DNA from: Planctomycetota bacterium
GTDB lineage: Bacteria; Planctomycetota; UBA8742; UBA2392
DNA: 64,000 nt
Direction: 5' to 3'
Assembly (NCBI GenBank): GCA_003576915.1
Contig: QEVF01000018.1
Span: 25,804-89,803, forward strand
The notes beneath the pieces are model-generated. The model had not been told where the DNA came from and ran no database searches. It saw only the letters and a list, made by a program, of their open reading frames with translations. The position numbers and the translations under genes are program-made. This document shows, in pieces, positions 17,498 through 26,441 of this stretch. The number at the start of each line of letters is the position of its first letter. Position 1 is the stretch's first letter.

Positions 17498-17601
17498 GGG
17501 GCCAACTTACGAGGCGGGCCGCGCCTTTGAAAGTGCGGCGCTTCAGGCTATCGTGCAGGGGTCACAATTCCTACGTCACTCAAGGCCTGGCAGGAGGCGC
17601 C

Positions 17602-20013
17602 ATGCAGAACTTCATCCCGGAATTCGTCGAGGCCAGGAGTCGCAGCGGCGAGCATTCCGGATCGCTCAAGGGCACGGTACTGTTCGTGGATGTCAGCGGT
17701 TTCACCGCCCTGACGGAATACGCCTTCAAGATGGGCGATGCCGGCGCGGAAGTGATGTCGCGTGAGCTGACGCGGGTGTTCGACCCCATGGTGGAGTCCG
17801 TACACAAGGCGGGAGGATTCATCGCCAATTTTGCCGGCGACGCCTTTACGGCCGTGTTCCCTGAAGGCAAGTCTGACGGTGCCGCGGTGGCTTCCCGCGC
17901 GGTGGGCGCCGCCCACGAAATCACGGCCTATTTCAAACAGAAGGCAACCAGCAAAACCCGCCACGGCGACTTTCGCTTCAGCGTGAAGTGCGGTCTCGAA
18001 CGCGGCAAGATCGAATGGGGCACCCCGGCCACCGAGGACGGCAAGGCGCGCACCTGGTATTTCCGCGGCAAGGCCATTGACGGCGCCGCCGACGCCGAGC
18101 ACGAGGCGGCCAAGGGCAAGATCGAACTGGGTCCCGAAATCAAGAAAACACTTGAAGGCTACAAGGCCCGGGGCGGCGAGACGGTGGTCCCTTCCCGCGC
18201 GGCCGCGCCCGACAAGGCCCTGCTCAACAGTTTCTTTGCCACGGATGTGGTGGAGGCCGGCGAGCGGGCCGAGTTGCGCCATGTGGTGAGCTGCTTCCTT
18301 CACTTCGAGGGCGCCAAGGCCCACGAACAGATCGAGGCCGTGTTCCGCGAGCTCGTCGAGCAGTTGCGCAAGCACGGCGGCAACCTGAACAAGCTGTTGT
18401 TCGGCGACAAGGGCTTCACGGCCCTGGCCTTCTTCGGCGCTCCCCGCGCGACGGAGAACGCTGAAAGCAACGCGGTGGGCTTTGCACAGGCCTTCCGCAC
18501 CGCCTCCCTGCCCAAGCTGGGCGCCATCAAGTGCCGCATCGGTATTGACGCCGGGCTGTGCTATGCCGGTATTGTCGGCGGCGCTGCCCGCAACGAGTGG
18601 AGCTGCATCGGCGACGCCGTGAACACCTCGGCACGCCTGATGCAGGCCGCCGAGCGCAATACCTCTCTTGTCAGCGCCCGCGTCAAGGCGCCCGCCGAGA
18701 AGAACTGGGAGTTCACATCCAGGGGCACCCTCGAGCTCAAGGGCAAGGCCCAGAAGGAAGAAGCCTTCGAGCCCAAGGGCAAGCGCGGCTCCATGCGCGG
18801 ATTCGTATACCGCAACCCCATGCTGGGCCGCGACAAGGAGCTGGCGCAGCTCACGGCCTTCGTGGAGCCGCTGTTCTCCAATGAGCCGCGCTTTGTCGGC
18901 ATCACACGGCTGCTGGGCGAGCCGGGGCTGGGCAAGACGCGCCTGGTGGCCGCGCTGCGCGCGAGCCTGGAGGAGAAGGGCCGGCCCTTCCACTGGCTCA
19001 ACCTGCCCTGCGACGGCGTGCACCGCAGCGGCTGGAACGCGGTTTCCACCTGGCTGCGCGGCTTCTTTGCGGTCACCGAGGGCATGCCGCAGGCGGAAAA
19101 GAAGGCGGCCATCGAGCGCCGCTACGCCGAGTACGCCGATGATACCCGCATTCCCGAGTACACCCGCAGCGAACTCAAGCGCACCATGAGTTTCGCCGCC
19201 GACCTCGTGGACTGCCACTGGGACGACTCGCCCTTTGCCAAGCTGGACGACCCCAAGCTGAGGCACGAAAACCGCATCATCGCCATCAAGGAACTGGTCC
19301 GCGCGCTGGGTCACGTGGCGCCCGTGATTATCGAGATCGAGGACACGCATTGGCTTGACGCGTCAACCGCCGCCTGGCTGACGGCCATGACACGCAACGT
19401 GGCCCGGCTGCCTCTGGCGATCGTGGCCACGTCGCGCTTTGCCGACGACGGCAGCAAACCGGCGCTGGAGCTGGCGCAGGATGCATCCCTGCTTGATGTC
19501 GAGCTTCAGCCCATTACGGGCGACGACTTCACCCAGTCCATGGCGCGCGCGCTGCTGGGCGTCGATGTCGAACTGGACACCGAGGCGCTGCGGCTGGTGG
19601 CCGGAAAGGCCAAGGGCAACCCCTTCTTCACCGAGCAGCTCATCCTGCACCTCCACGAAACAGGCGAGCTGGTTCCCGCGGGCACCAAGGAGCACACCGA
19701 AATCATCAAGAGCGGCGAAACGGCCGTGCGCACCCGCCAGCGCATGAAGGTCAAGAGTACGGATACCGCGCGCTTGCCCGGCTCTTTGAGTTCGCTGGTC
19801 ACGGCGCGCATCGACCGGCTGGCGCCGGAGGTGCGCGAGACGGTCAAACACGCCAGCATCCTGGGCGTGCGCTTTCTGTCGCGCGTGCTGGGCGAGCTGC
19901 TCAAACGCTCGGGGGCCGTCACACGCTCACTCGATGAAATACTGCTCGAAACGCAGCGCGAGGGCGTGCTGGTGCCAGCCGACGAAGCGCCCGTCAACCC
20001 TGACAAGAAGTAG
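17602..20013 (+). CDS. Tandem class III cyclase-homology domains fused to AAA ATPase (sAC-like), no TPR tail
   Basis: An 803-aa soluble protein starting at the ATG preceded by AGGAGG. Cyclase domain 1 (about 22-160) has the metal Asp30 in FVDVSGFT and Asp80 in FAGDAF. Domain 2 (about 222-360) lacks the first metal Asp (FLHFEGAK) but keeps LFGDKGF, as in two-domain soluble adenylyl cyclases. The STAND/AAA ATPase follows with Walker A GEPGLGKTR (about 439-447) and Walker B IIEIEDTHWLD (about 576-586). Relatives normally continue with a FRHALLRDAAY motif and several hundred residues of TPR; this one stops before that, so it is short or a 3'-truncated version. It probably makes cAMP or only signals through its ATPase. 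Confidence 0.85.
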   Translation: MQNFIPEFVEARSRSGEHSGSLKGTVLFVDVSGFTALTEYAFKMGDAGAEVMSRELTRVFDPMVESVHKAGGFIANFAGDAFTAVFPEGKSDGAAVASRAVGAAHEITAYFKQKATSKTRHGDFRFSVKCGLERGKIEWGTPATEDGKARTWYFRGKAIDGAADAEHEAAKGKIELGPEIKKTLEGYKARGGETVVPSRAAAPDKALLNSFFATDVVEAGERAELRHVVSCFLHFEGAKAHEQIEAVFRELVEQLRKHGGNLNKLLFGDKGFTALAFFGAPRATENAESNAVGFAQAFRTASLPKLGAIKCRIGIDAGLCYAGIVGGAARNEWSCIGDAVNTSARLMQAAERNTSLVSARVKAPAEKNWEFTSRGTLELKGKAQKEEAFEPKGKRGSMRGFVYRNPMLGRDKELAQLTAFVEPLFSNEPRFVGITRLLGEPGLGKTRLVAALRASLEEKGRPFHWLNLPCDGVHRSGWNAVSTWLRGFFAVTEGMPQAEKKAAIERRYAEYADDTRIPEYTRSELKRTMSFAADLVDCHWDDSPFAKLDDPKLRHENRIIAIKELVRALGHVAPVIIEIEDTHWLDASTAAWLTAMTRNVARLPLAIVATSRFADDGSKPALELAQDASLLDVELQPITGDDFTQSMARALLGVDVELDTEALRLVAGKAKGNPFFTEQLILHLHETGELVPAGTKEHTEIIKSGETAVRTRQRMKVKSTDTARLPGSLSSLVTARIDRLAPEVRETVKHASILGVRFLSRVLGELLKRSGAVTRSLDEILLETQREGVLVPADEAPVNPDKK

Positions 20014-20050
20014 GCAAGGCCGGGCCGGACCTTTCGCGCGCCCCCAATCG

Positions 20051-20077
20051 TTATTACGATTATCGCCGGGGTAATAC
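20051..20077. promoter_or_regulatory. Predicted NikR operator
   Basis: TTATTAC (20051-20057) and GTAATAC (20071-20077) form an inverted repeat with a 13-base spacer, four bases before the nikR start codon. The geometry matches the GTGTTAC-N13/14-GTAACAC operators described for deltaproteobacterial NikR, with one consistent base change in each half. It predicts nickel-dependent autorepression of the whole operon. Confidence 0.75.
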
Positions 20078-20081
20078 AGCG

Positions 20082-20555
20082 ATGTCCGACCTCGTGCGAC
20101 TCAGCCTCTCCATTGAACGGCCGCTCTACGAGCAGCTCGAACGTCTGGCCGCCCACGGCGAGTTCGCCAACCGCTCCGAGTTCGTACGCGGCATGATCCG
20201 CGACCGCCTCGTGCACGAGGCCTGGCAGGGCGACGGTGAGGCCCTGGCCACCATCACGCTGGTTTATGACCACCACCAGCGCCAACTGACCGAGAAGCTC
20301 GTGGAACTGCAGCACACTCATCACAGCGCCGTGCTCGCGGCCACCCACGTTCACCTCGACGAGCACCTGTGCGCTGAAATGATCATGGTTCGGGGCGCGC
20401 CCGGCGAAATCCGGCACCTGGCTGACCACATGCGCCAGCAGAAGGGCGTGCACCATCTCGCCCTTTCCATGACCCACCCCCGCCCGCTGGACCCCGCAAC
20501 CGCCCGGCCAAGCCGCCGCCCCAGGCCACTCCCCCACCGAAAGCACAGGCACTGA
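20082..20555 (+). CDS. nikR: Nickel-responsive transcriptional regulator
   Basis: A 157-aa ribbon-helix-helix repressor. The N-terminal RHH (VRLSLSIERPLYEQLERL ... NRSEFVRGMIRD, residues 5-41) binds DNA. The ACT-like metal domain keeps all four high-affinity nickel ligands by position: His78, His89, His91 and Cys97 (E. coli His76, His87, His89, Cys95). The last 25 residues are unusually rich in Arg, Pro and His and may be an extension without structure. Its TGA stop overlaps the ATG of cbiM (TGATG), showing translational coupling with the transporter it presumably controls. Confidence 0.95.
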   Translation: MSDLVRLSLSIERPLYEQLERLAAHGEFANRSEFVRGMIRDRLVHEAWQGDGEALATITLVYDHHQRQLTEKLVELQHTHHSAVLAATHVHLDEHLCAEMIMVRGAPGEIRHLADHMRQQKGVHHLALSMTHPRPLDPATARPSRRPRPLPHRKHRH

Positions 20556-21211
20556 TGCATATCCCGGACGGCTTCATCTCCATGCCCATCAATGTCGGCG
20601 CCGCCGTGGTCTCCGTTTCGGCCTGCGCCGCGGCCCTGGCCCGCACCCGCGCCAAGATGGGCGACAAGCAGGTGCCCCTGGTGGGCCTGACCAGTTCGTT
20701 CATCTTCGCTGCACAGATGCTGAACTTCCCCGTGGCCATGGGAACCTCCGGCCATTTTCTTGGCGCCCTGCTCGCAGCCGCTTTGTTGGGCCCCCTCGAG
20801 AGTTGCCTGATTCTGGGCGTCGTCCTCGCCATCCAATGCCTGCTCTTTGCCGATGGCGGCCTGCTGGTCCTGGGTACGAACGTGCTCAACATGGGCGTCG
20901 TCGGCGGCATCGGTGGATGGCTGGTGCTCGCCGGCCTGCGCGCCATCCTGCCGAGCAGCCGCAGCGCTTTCCTGGGGGCTGTCGCCGTGGCTTCGTGGGC
21001 CAGCGTCATGCTGGCCGCCGCGGCCTGCTCAGCCGAGCTGGTGTTCTCGGGCGTGAAACCGGCGGGCCACGTGTTTTCAGCCATGCTGGGCGTGCATGCC
21101 CTCATCGGCATCGGCGAGGGCCTGATCACCACCACCGTGGTGGCCATGGTGCTGGCCTCGCGTCCGGACCTCGTGGCGCAGGCGCCCCGGCTCGCGGGAG
21201 CCTCCCCATGA
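20555..21211 (+). CDS. cbiM: Nickel/cobalt ECF transporter S component (CbiM/NikM)
   Basis: A 218-aa integral membrane substrate-binding subunit of a group I ECF importer. It begins with MHIPDG, in which Met1 and His2 coordinate the metal; the free N-terminus is needed, so this start is certain. About six or seven membrane helices follow, with the conserved AMGTSGHFLGALL and LLFADGGL segments. The operator-linked NikR suggests nickel rather than cobalt as substrate. It is coupled by four-base-scale overlaps on both sides, TGATG with nikR and ATGA with the PDGLE gene. Confidence 0.94.
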   Translation: MHIPDGFISMPINVGAAVVSVSACAAALARTRAKMGDKQVPLVGLTSSFIFAAQMLNFPVAMGTSGHFLGALLAAALLGPLESCLILGVVLAIQCLLFADGGLLVLGTNVLNMGVVGGIGGWLVLAGLRAILPSSRSAFLGAVAVASWASVMLAAAACSAELVFSGVKPAGHVFSAMLGVHALIGIGEGLITTTVVAMVLASRPDLVAQAPRLAGASP

Positions 21212-21525
21212 ACCGCAAGACCTGGACGTTCGTGGTGGCGGGCTTGCTCTTGGCCCTGGCTCTGGCGGCCCTGGTGTCGCCCTTTGCGTCGGGCGATCCT
21301 GACGGGTTGGAAAAGGTAGCCCAGGACCAGGGCTTCATCGCGCGCGAAAGCGAAGAACCCGCCTGGAAGTGGTCCCCCTGGCCGGATTACTGGTCCGAGA
21401 GTGAGGACGGCCTGCCCACCCCGCTGCGCAAGGCCGCCGCCGGCGTTATCGGCACGCTGCTCGTTTTCGGCGTCGGCTATGCCCTGGCGCGGCTGGCGGC
21501 GCGGCGCCGGGCCTCCGGGGCATGA
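21208..21525 (+). CDS. PDGLE-domain small subunit of Ni/Co ECF transporter (NikN/CbiN-like)
   Basis: A 105-aa protein with two membrane helices (about residues 6-25 and 80-98) flanking a periplasmic loop. The loop begins with GDPDGLEKVAQ, the PDGLE hallmark of the accessory subunit that associates with CbiM/NikM. The start ATG overlaps the cbiM TGA. The loop is Trp- and acid-rich (EPAWKWSPWPDYW). Short accessory subunits of this type are required for metal uptake in the characterised CbiMNQO systems. Confidence 0.85.
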   Translation: MNRKTWTFVVAGLLLALALAALVSPFASGDPDGLEKVAQDQGFIARESEEPAWKWSPWPDYWSESEDGLPTPLRKAAAGVIGTLLVFGVGYALARLAARRRASGA

Positions 21526-21528
21526 ACC

Positions 21529-22293
21529 ATGCACTTCACGCCCGGCCATGACCACTACCACGAAGCGCTCGAAACCGGCGGACTTGATGCCCGCGCCAAA
21601 ATCGTCGCCTGGCTGGGCCTTGCCATTGCGGGCGTGCTGACACCGTGGGGGCAATGGCCGGTGCTGGGCGCCTACGGGGCCTGCTGGCTGCTGTTGTGCC
21701 TGGCGCTGGCCGCGCCTTTGCTCAAGGTTCTGCGCCGGGTGATTGCGGCCTCGCCCTTCTTTCTGCTGCTGGCGGTGCTACTGCCCTTTCGGCCCCTGGA
21801 ACCCGGGGACCACGCGCTGGCCCTTGGCCCATTGACGTTATCGGCAGCGGGCAGCGAGCTGGCCCTGGACATGGCGGCCAAGGCAACGCTCAGCGTCGCC
21901 TGCGTGGCCGCTCTGGCCTCCACCGAAAGCCTCGCCGGCGTCACGCGCGGCATGCAGCGACTGGGCGCCCCGGCGTTGTTCGTGACGCTGATGAATTTCA
22001 CGTTCCGCTATCTGCTGGTGCTGCGCGAGGAAACCCAGCGCATGAAGCGCGCCCGCGACGCGCGGGCATTCGGCGGCCGCTGGTTGTGGCACGCCCGGGT
22101 GGTGGGCCTGATGATCGGCAGCCTGTTTCTTCGCAGCATCGAGCGCGCAGAGCGCGTCCACCAGGCCATGGCATCGCGTGGATACAGCGGGGGAGCCTTT
22201 GCCGTGTCGTCGCGCGCCCTGTCCGGCGCGGAGTGGCTGCTGATCGCGTCTTGCCTGTTGCTGTTTGTCGTCGTGAGATTGCTGCCCCTATGA
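21529..22293 (+). CDS. cbiQ: ECF transporter T component (CbiQ)
   Basis: A 254-aa membrane coupling protein with about five helices. The N-terminal cytoplasmic segment is His-rich (MHFTPGHDHYHEAL), as in other metal ECF T components. The diagnostic coupling helices contain the Ala-Arg-Gly-like motifs: MKRARDARAFGG (about residue 175) and HQAMASRGYSGG (about 215), which grip the ATPase. It follows the PDGLE gene by 3 bp and overlaps cbiO by ATGA. Confidence 0.92.
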   Translation: MHFTPGHDHYHEALETGGLDARAKIVAWLGLAIAGVLTPWGQWPVLGAYGACWLLLCLALAAPLLKVLRRVIAASPFFLLLAVLLPFRPLEPGDHALALGPLTLSAAGSELALDMAAKATLSVACVAALASTESLAGVTRGMQRLGAPALFVTLMNFTFRYLLVLREETQRMKRARDARAFGGRWLWHARVVGLMIGSLFLRSIERAERVHQAMASRGYSGGAFAVSSRALSGAEWLLIASCLLLFVVVRLLPL

Positions 22294-22997
22294 CCGCCCC
22301 GGCGATATCCGTCAAGAACCTCTCGTTTCGCTATCCGGACGGTGTACCGGCCCTCGAGGGCGTCTCGCTGCGGGTGGCCCAGGGCGAGCGCGTGGCGCTG
22401 CTGGGCGCCAACGGCGCCGGAAAATCGACCCTCATGCTGCACCTCAACGGCCTCCATGAAAGCCGCGGCGAAGTCGAGATTCTCGGCGTGCCGGTTCTGC
22501 GCCGCAACCTCAAGCTGGTGCGGCAGCGCGTAGGCCTTGTGTTCCAGAATCCCGACGACCAGCTCTTCTGTCCCACGGTCTTCGAAGATGTGGCCTTTGG
22601 CCCGCGCAATCTGGGCCTGCCCGAAAGCCGCATGGAGGAAGTCGTGACCCATGCGCTGGCACAGGTCGGCCTGCCCCAGGCCGCGCAGCGCAGCCCCCTG
22701 CACCTGAGCATCGGTGAAAAGAAGCGCGCCGCCATGGCCACCGTCCTGGCCATGGAGGCCGAGATTCTCTGCCTCGATGAACCCACGGCCGGCCTGGACC
22801 CGCGGGGGCGGCGTGAACTGATGGACCTGCTCAAGGCCCTGAGCCAGACTCTGCTCGTGGTCACCCATGATCTCGAGCTTGCGCGCTCGCTTTGTTCACG
22901 CTGCGTGATCATGGCCCGAGGCAAAGTCGTGGCTGAAGGGGAAACGTCGGACCTGCTGGGCCGGCAGGAACTGCTGCTCGAACACGGCTTGGCGTGA
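22290..22997 (+). CDS. cbiO: ECF transporter ATPase (CbiO)
   Basis: A 235-aa ABC ATPase energising nickel/cobalt uptake. Walker A is GANGAGKST (39-47), the Q-loop is FQNPDDQLF, the signature is LSIGEKKR (the CbiO variant of LSGGQ), Walker B is ILCLDEPTAGLDP, and the switch His is VVTHD. The ATG at 22290 overlaps the cbiQ stop. It completes a five-gene, gap-free operon with every subunit of a functional importer. Together with nickel regulation this predicts nickel enzymes such as urease or hydrogenase elsewhere in the genome. Confidence 0.95.
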   Translation: MTAPAISVKNLSFRYPDGVPALEGVSLRVAQGERVALLGANGAGKSTLMLHLNGLHESRGEVEILGVPVLRRNLKLVRQRVGLVFQNPDDQLFCPTVFEDVAFGPRNLGLPESRMEEVVTHALAQVGLPQAAQRSPLHLSIGEKKRAAMATVLAMEAEILCLDEPTAGLDPRGRRELMDLLKALSQTLLVVTHDLELARSLCSRCVIMARGKVVAEGETSDLLGRQELLLEHGLA

Positions 22998-23032
22998 CAT
23001 TCCTTCAGCCTAAGATGGCTGCGGAGCCCACC

Positions 23033-24247
23033 ATGAAGACCACCTGCCTGCTGGCCCTTGCCGCTTTGCTCATTGTGCCCTCCGCGGGCGCCTGCGTTCG
23101 CAGCGAGAACCAGCCACGCGCGATGTTCGTCCATGCCAGCACAGACCTGCCCAAGGTGAAGCTGAGCCACGCCTTTGCCGCCCTCAAATTTGAACGCCCC
23201 CTCTGGATCGGCTGGGACAACGCCAGCAAGGACGTGCTCTACGTGGCCGAGCAGACCGGCAAGGTCTATCGCTTCGAGAACAAGGAAGGAGTGGCCGCAG
23301 CCCGGCTGTTTTTGGATTTGAGCGACCGTGTCTTCCGCTGGAACAACGGCGGCCACAACGAAGAAGGATTCCTGGGCCTCGCATTTCACCCCAGGTTCAA
23401 GGACAACGGCCACTTCTACGTGCACTATTCCATGGCCAGAACGCGAGCGAAGCCGCGCCGCGGGGTCATGTCCCGGTTCACGGTGAGCAAGGCGGACAAG
23501 ACCATCGCCGACCCTGAAAGCGAGAAAATACTCTTCGAGGTCACACAGCCCTACGGCAACCACAACGGCTGCTCGCTGAACTTCGGGCCGGACGGCTTCC
23601 TCTACATCAGCCTGGGAGACGGCGGGGCCGCCAACGACCCCCACGACTACGGCCAGAACCTGGGCACCATGCTGGCCAAGGTACTTCGCATTGACGTTGA
23701 CAAGGAAGAGAACGGCAAGCCCTACGCCGTTCCCGCGGACAACCCCTTCGTCAAGCGCAAGGGCGCCCTGCCTGAAATCTGGTCCTACGGCCTGCGCAAC
23801 ACCTGGCGCATGTGCTTTGACAGCAAGACCTCAGACCTGATCGGAGGCGACGTCGGCCAGAACATGTGGGAGTTCGTCGTGCTCATCAAGAAGGGCAGCA
23901 ACCACGGCTGGGCCATCAAGGAAGGCAGCCACGACTTCAAGGGAGGCGAGCCCGTCGATCCCATCACCCCGCCCCTGATCGAATACAGCCACAAAGAGGG
24001 GGTGAGCATTACCGGCGGCGAAGTGTACCGCGGCAGCCGCCACAAGAGCCTCGATGGCATTTACTTCTACGCTGATTACGGCACGGGCCGCTTCTGGGGC
24101 CTGAAGTACGCCAACGACAAGGTCACCCACGCCGCCGAGCTGCTGGAGCCCCGCAAGCCCGGCATTTCCAGCTTTGGCGTTGACGCCGACAACGAGGTCT
24201 TCGTCTGCTGCTTTGACGGCCGCATCTACCGCGTGGAGCCCAGATAG
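23033..24247 (+). CDS. Secreted PQQ-dependent sugar dehydrogenase family protein
   Basis: A 404-aa exported six-bladed beta-propeller of the soluble glucose dehydrogenase/Hhip type. The ATG at 23033 has GGAG six bases upstream and opens a signal peptide (KTTCLLALAALLIVPSAGAC); a possible lipidation Cys follows but the lipobox is weak. Hallmarks include GGHNEEGFLGLAFHP (catalytic His region), HNGCSLNFGPDGFLYISLGDGG (Ca and PQQ site), WSYGLRNTWR, GGDVGQNMWE and GGEVYRG. It oxidises sugars or other alcohols if PQQ is available; related proteins are often of unknown substrate. Its last 22 bases overlap the 3' end of mutY on the other strand. Confidence 0.88.
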   Translation: MKTTCLLALAALLIVPSAGACVRSENQPRAMFVHASTDLPKVKLSHAFAALKFERPLWIGWDNASKDVLYVAEQTGKVYRFENKEGVAAARLFLDLSDRVFRWNNGGHNEEGFLGLAFHPRFKDNGHFYVHYSMARTRAKPRRGVMSRFTVSKADKTIADPESEKILFEVTQPYGNHNGCSLNFGPDGFLYISLGDGGAANDPHDYGQNLGTMLAKVLRIDVDKEENGKPYAVPADNPFVKRKGALPEIWSYGLRNTWRMCFDSKTSDLIGGDVGQNMWEFVVLIKKGSNHGWAIKEGSHDFKGGEPVDPITPPLIEYSHKEGVSITGGEVYRGSRHKSLDGIYFYADYGTGRFWGLKYANDKVTHAAELLEPRKPGISSFGVDADNEVFVCCFDGRIYRVEPR

Positions 24248-25251
24248 CCCGCGGCCTTCAGCGCCTTGCGCGTCAAGCTTGCCATAGGCAGGGCCGCCAG
24301 GGCGCCCGATTCAAACCAGCGCCCCCCCTTCACCGCTCGCCGCGGCCCCGCTCTCACTTCAAGCTCCACCTTCCAGTTCATGATCGCCTGGCAAACGACC
24401 GCCAGGGCCGCGCCGCCTGGCTTCGCATCCGCCGGTTCGTGCGGCAACTCCCACAGGCCGGCCGGCAACAGGCTCGCGCCGCCGCCCTTGCGCCTGACCA
24501 GGAGCAGGCGCCCGCGCCGGTCCTTCATCAGCCACGCCCGGTATCGCCTCAGACCGGCCTTGGCTCGAACGGCGGGGCGCGGCAGGCTTTCCTGCCGGCC
24601 CAGCTTGAGCGCGCGGCATTGGCTTGCCAGGGGGCATGGCGCGCAACGTGGCTTGCCGGGAATGCAGACCGTGGCCCCCAGCTCCATGAGCGCCTGATTG
24701 AACACCGAAGGCGCCACGCCCTGCGCGGCGGCTTCCCGCACCGCGGCTTCTGCAAAGGCCCAGACGGCGCGCTGCGCGGGCCTTGACTTGATGTCGCCGC
24801 TCCGGGCACTCAGCCGGGCAAAGACCCGCTCGACGTTGCCATCGACTACGGGCTCGGGCTCATTGAACGCAATGCTCAGGATTGCACCGGCCGTATAGCG
24901 CGCAACGCCCGGCAACTCCAGCAGGGCCTGCCTTGACGGGGGAATCTGTCCCCCGTGAGCCTCCGCGATCGCGCGCGCGGCAGCGTGCAGCATGCGGGCG
25001 CGACGGTAATAGCCAAGGCCGGACCAGAGGGCGAGGACGTCGTCTTCGCGGGCACGGGCCAGGCTATGAACATCCGGAAAGCGCTCCATGAATCGCTCGA
25101 AGTAGGGAACGACCGTGGCCACCTGCGTCTGCTGCAGCATGATCTCGCTGATCCAGACGGCATAGGGCGTGGGCCGGCGGCGCCAGGGCAAGTCACGCCC
25201 CACGCCTTGGAACCAGCGGGCCAGCGCGCGGAAATCAATGGGGAGCGTCAT
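24226..25251 (-). CDS. mutY: A/G-specific adenine glycosylase
   Basis: A 341-aa base-excision repair enzyme that removes adenine mispaired with 8-oxoguanine. The HhH-GPD domain has the catalytic Glu in ISEIMLQQTQV (about residue 36), LPGVARYTAGAI (helix-hairpin-helix) and Asp in VVDGNVERV. The 4Fe-4S cluster is Cys-x6-Cys-x2-Cys-x5-Cys (CIPGKPRCAPCPLASQC). A C-terminal Nudix-like domain (about 225-341) recognises oxoguanine. The ATG overlaps the stop of the HlyD gene, so it is the last gene of the exporter operon. Its 3' end overlaps that of the convergent PQQ gene by 22 bp. Confidence 0.95.
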   Translation of the reverse strand: MTLPIDFRALARWFQGVGRDLPWRRRPTPYAVWISEIMLQQTQVATVVPYFERFMERFPDVHSLARAREDDVLALWSGLGYYRRARMLHAAARAIAEAHGGQIPPSRQALLELPGVARYTAGAILSIAFNEPEPVVDGNVERVFARLSARSGDIKSRPAQRAVWAFAEAAVREAAAQGVAPSVFNQALMELGATVCIPGKPRCAPCPLASQCRALKLGRQESLPRPAVRAKAGLRRYRAWLMKDRRGRLLLVRRKGGGASLLPAGLWELPHEPADAKPGGAALAVVCQAIMNWKVELEVRAGPRRAVKGGRWFESGALAALPMASLTRKALKAAGYLGSTR

Positions 25252-26432
25252 GGGGTGGAAATCGCGACGCCATCGGTTACGGCATCGCCGGGATGGACAA
25301 TCACATTCTGGCCCTCGGCGGCGCCTTCAACGATCTCGGCTTCGAGGCCGTTGCGCCGGCCCACTACCACTTCGCGGCGCACGGCCCTGCTCTGTTCAAC
25401 GACGAACAGGGCAAAGCCGTCTCCGGAGCGGAACAGCGCGCTGCCGGGCACCTTGAGAACGTTGTCGCGGCGCCACACCTGAGTGCGCGTCTCCACGCGA
25501 TAGCCGTCTCCCAGGGCGGCAAAGCGGGCGCGGGGTTCATTGAAGTCAACGATCACGTTCACGCGCTGCTCCTCGACGCCAAGGGCCGAAATCTTGGTAA
25601 AGCCCGAAGGCTCCACCACTCGGACTTTGCCGCTCAGCATCCCCTCTCCGCCCCAGTGAACGATCTCCACCGGCGAGAGGGGACCGATGCGCACGGCATC
25701 GGTCGAAAGCATGTCGACCACCACTTCCAGGCGCTCCGGATCGCCCAGTTCCAGCAGGGGGGTGCCGGCCATGACGGCGCCCTCGCTCTCCTGCCACAGG
25801 CGAAGCACTCTGCCCGTCACCGGCGAGCGGATGATCAGGCGCTCGCCGCCGGAAGCCTCCGCCACGCGCAGCAGCGCGACGCGGGCCTGCTGCACGTTGA
25901 AGTCAGCCCCCTGCAGGCCGAACTGGGCTGACTTCAGGTCTTCCTGCGCCGAGGTCAACCGCAACTCCGAGGCCCGCAGGACTTCCTCTGAGATATCGCC
26001 GGACTTTCGCAGGCCGCGATCCTGCTCGACTTTCCACTGGGCAAAGGCCAGCGCGGCCTGCGCCGCCGTCACCCGCGCCTGCGCCTGGCGCTGACCCGCC
26101 TCGGCCGCGCCCTGCGCGGCCTGAAGCTGCGCCCGCGCCCGGGTATCCAGCATGGGAGCGTCCTGGGCCCGAACTTCGGCCAGAACGTCGCCCGCGGTGA
26201 CGCTGTCACCCGCTCGCAGCGCCATTCGCTGCACGAAGCAGGCCACAGGCGCGGCAACCGTGAAGCGATCCCTCACCCGCGTGCGGCCCTGGGCGTCAAT
26301 GGTGACCCTGAGGCTGCCGCGCGCGACGCGGGCCGTCTCGACCCGCACGGCCTTGGGCATGAAGGCATAGGCCAGCGCCGCGAATACCAGCAGCGCCAGC
26401 AGCACCAGAACACCTCGACGCATCCATTTCAT
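25248..26432 (-). CDS. HlyD-type periplasmic adaptor of ABC exporter
   Basis: A 394-aa membrane fusion protein. One N-terminal membrane helix (residues 5-24) is followed by a lipoyl half-motif (VAPVACFVQRMALRAGDSVTAGDVL), a long helical hairpin rich in Ala and Gln (about 95-185), the second lipoyl half (IRSPVTGRVLRLWQESEGAV) and beta-barrel domains. The set of adaptor, FtsX-type permease and LolD-like ATPase resembles DevBCA exporters, which pump glycolipids or other large molecules through an outer-membrane channel. No TolC gene is nearby. It starts 9 bp after the permease stop. Confidence 0.9.
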   Translation of the reverse strand: MKWMRRGVLVLLALLVFAALAYAFMPKAVRVETARVARGSLRVTIDAQGRTRVRDRFTVAAPVACFVQRMALRAGDSVTAGDVLAEVRAQDAPMLDTRARAQLQAAQGAAEAGQRQAQARVTAAQAALAFAQWKVEQDRGLRKSGDISEEVLRASELRLTSAQEDLKSAQFGLQGADFNVQQARVALLRVAEASGGERLIIRSPVTGRVLRLWQESEGAVMAGTPLLELGDPERLEVVVDMLSTDAVRIGPLSPVEIVHWGGEGMLSGKVRVVEPSGFTKISALGVEEQRVNVIVDFNEPRARFAALGDGYRVETRTQVWRRDNVLKVPGSALFRSGDGFALFVVEQSRAVRREVVVGRRNGLEAEIVEGAAEGQNVIVHPGDAVTDGVAISTP

Positions 26433-26441
26433 GGCGACAAC

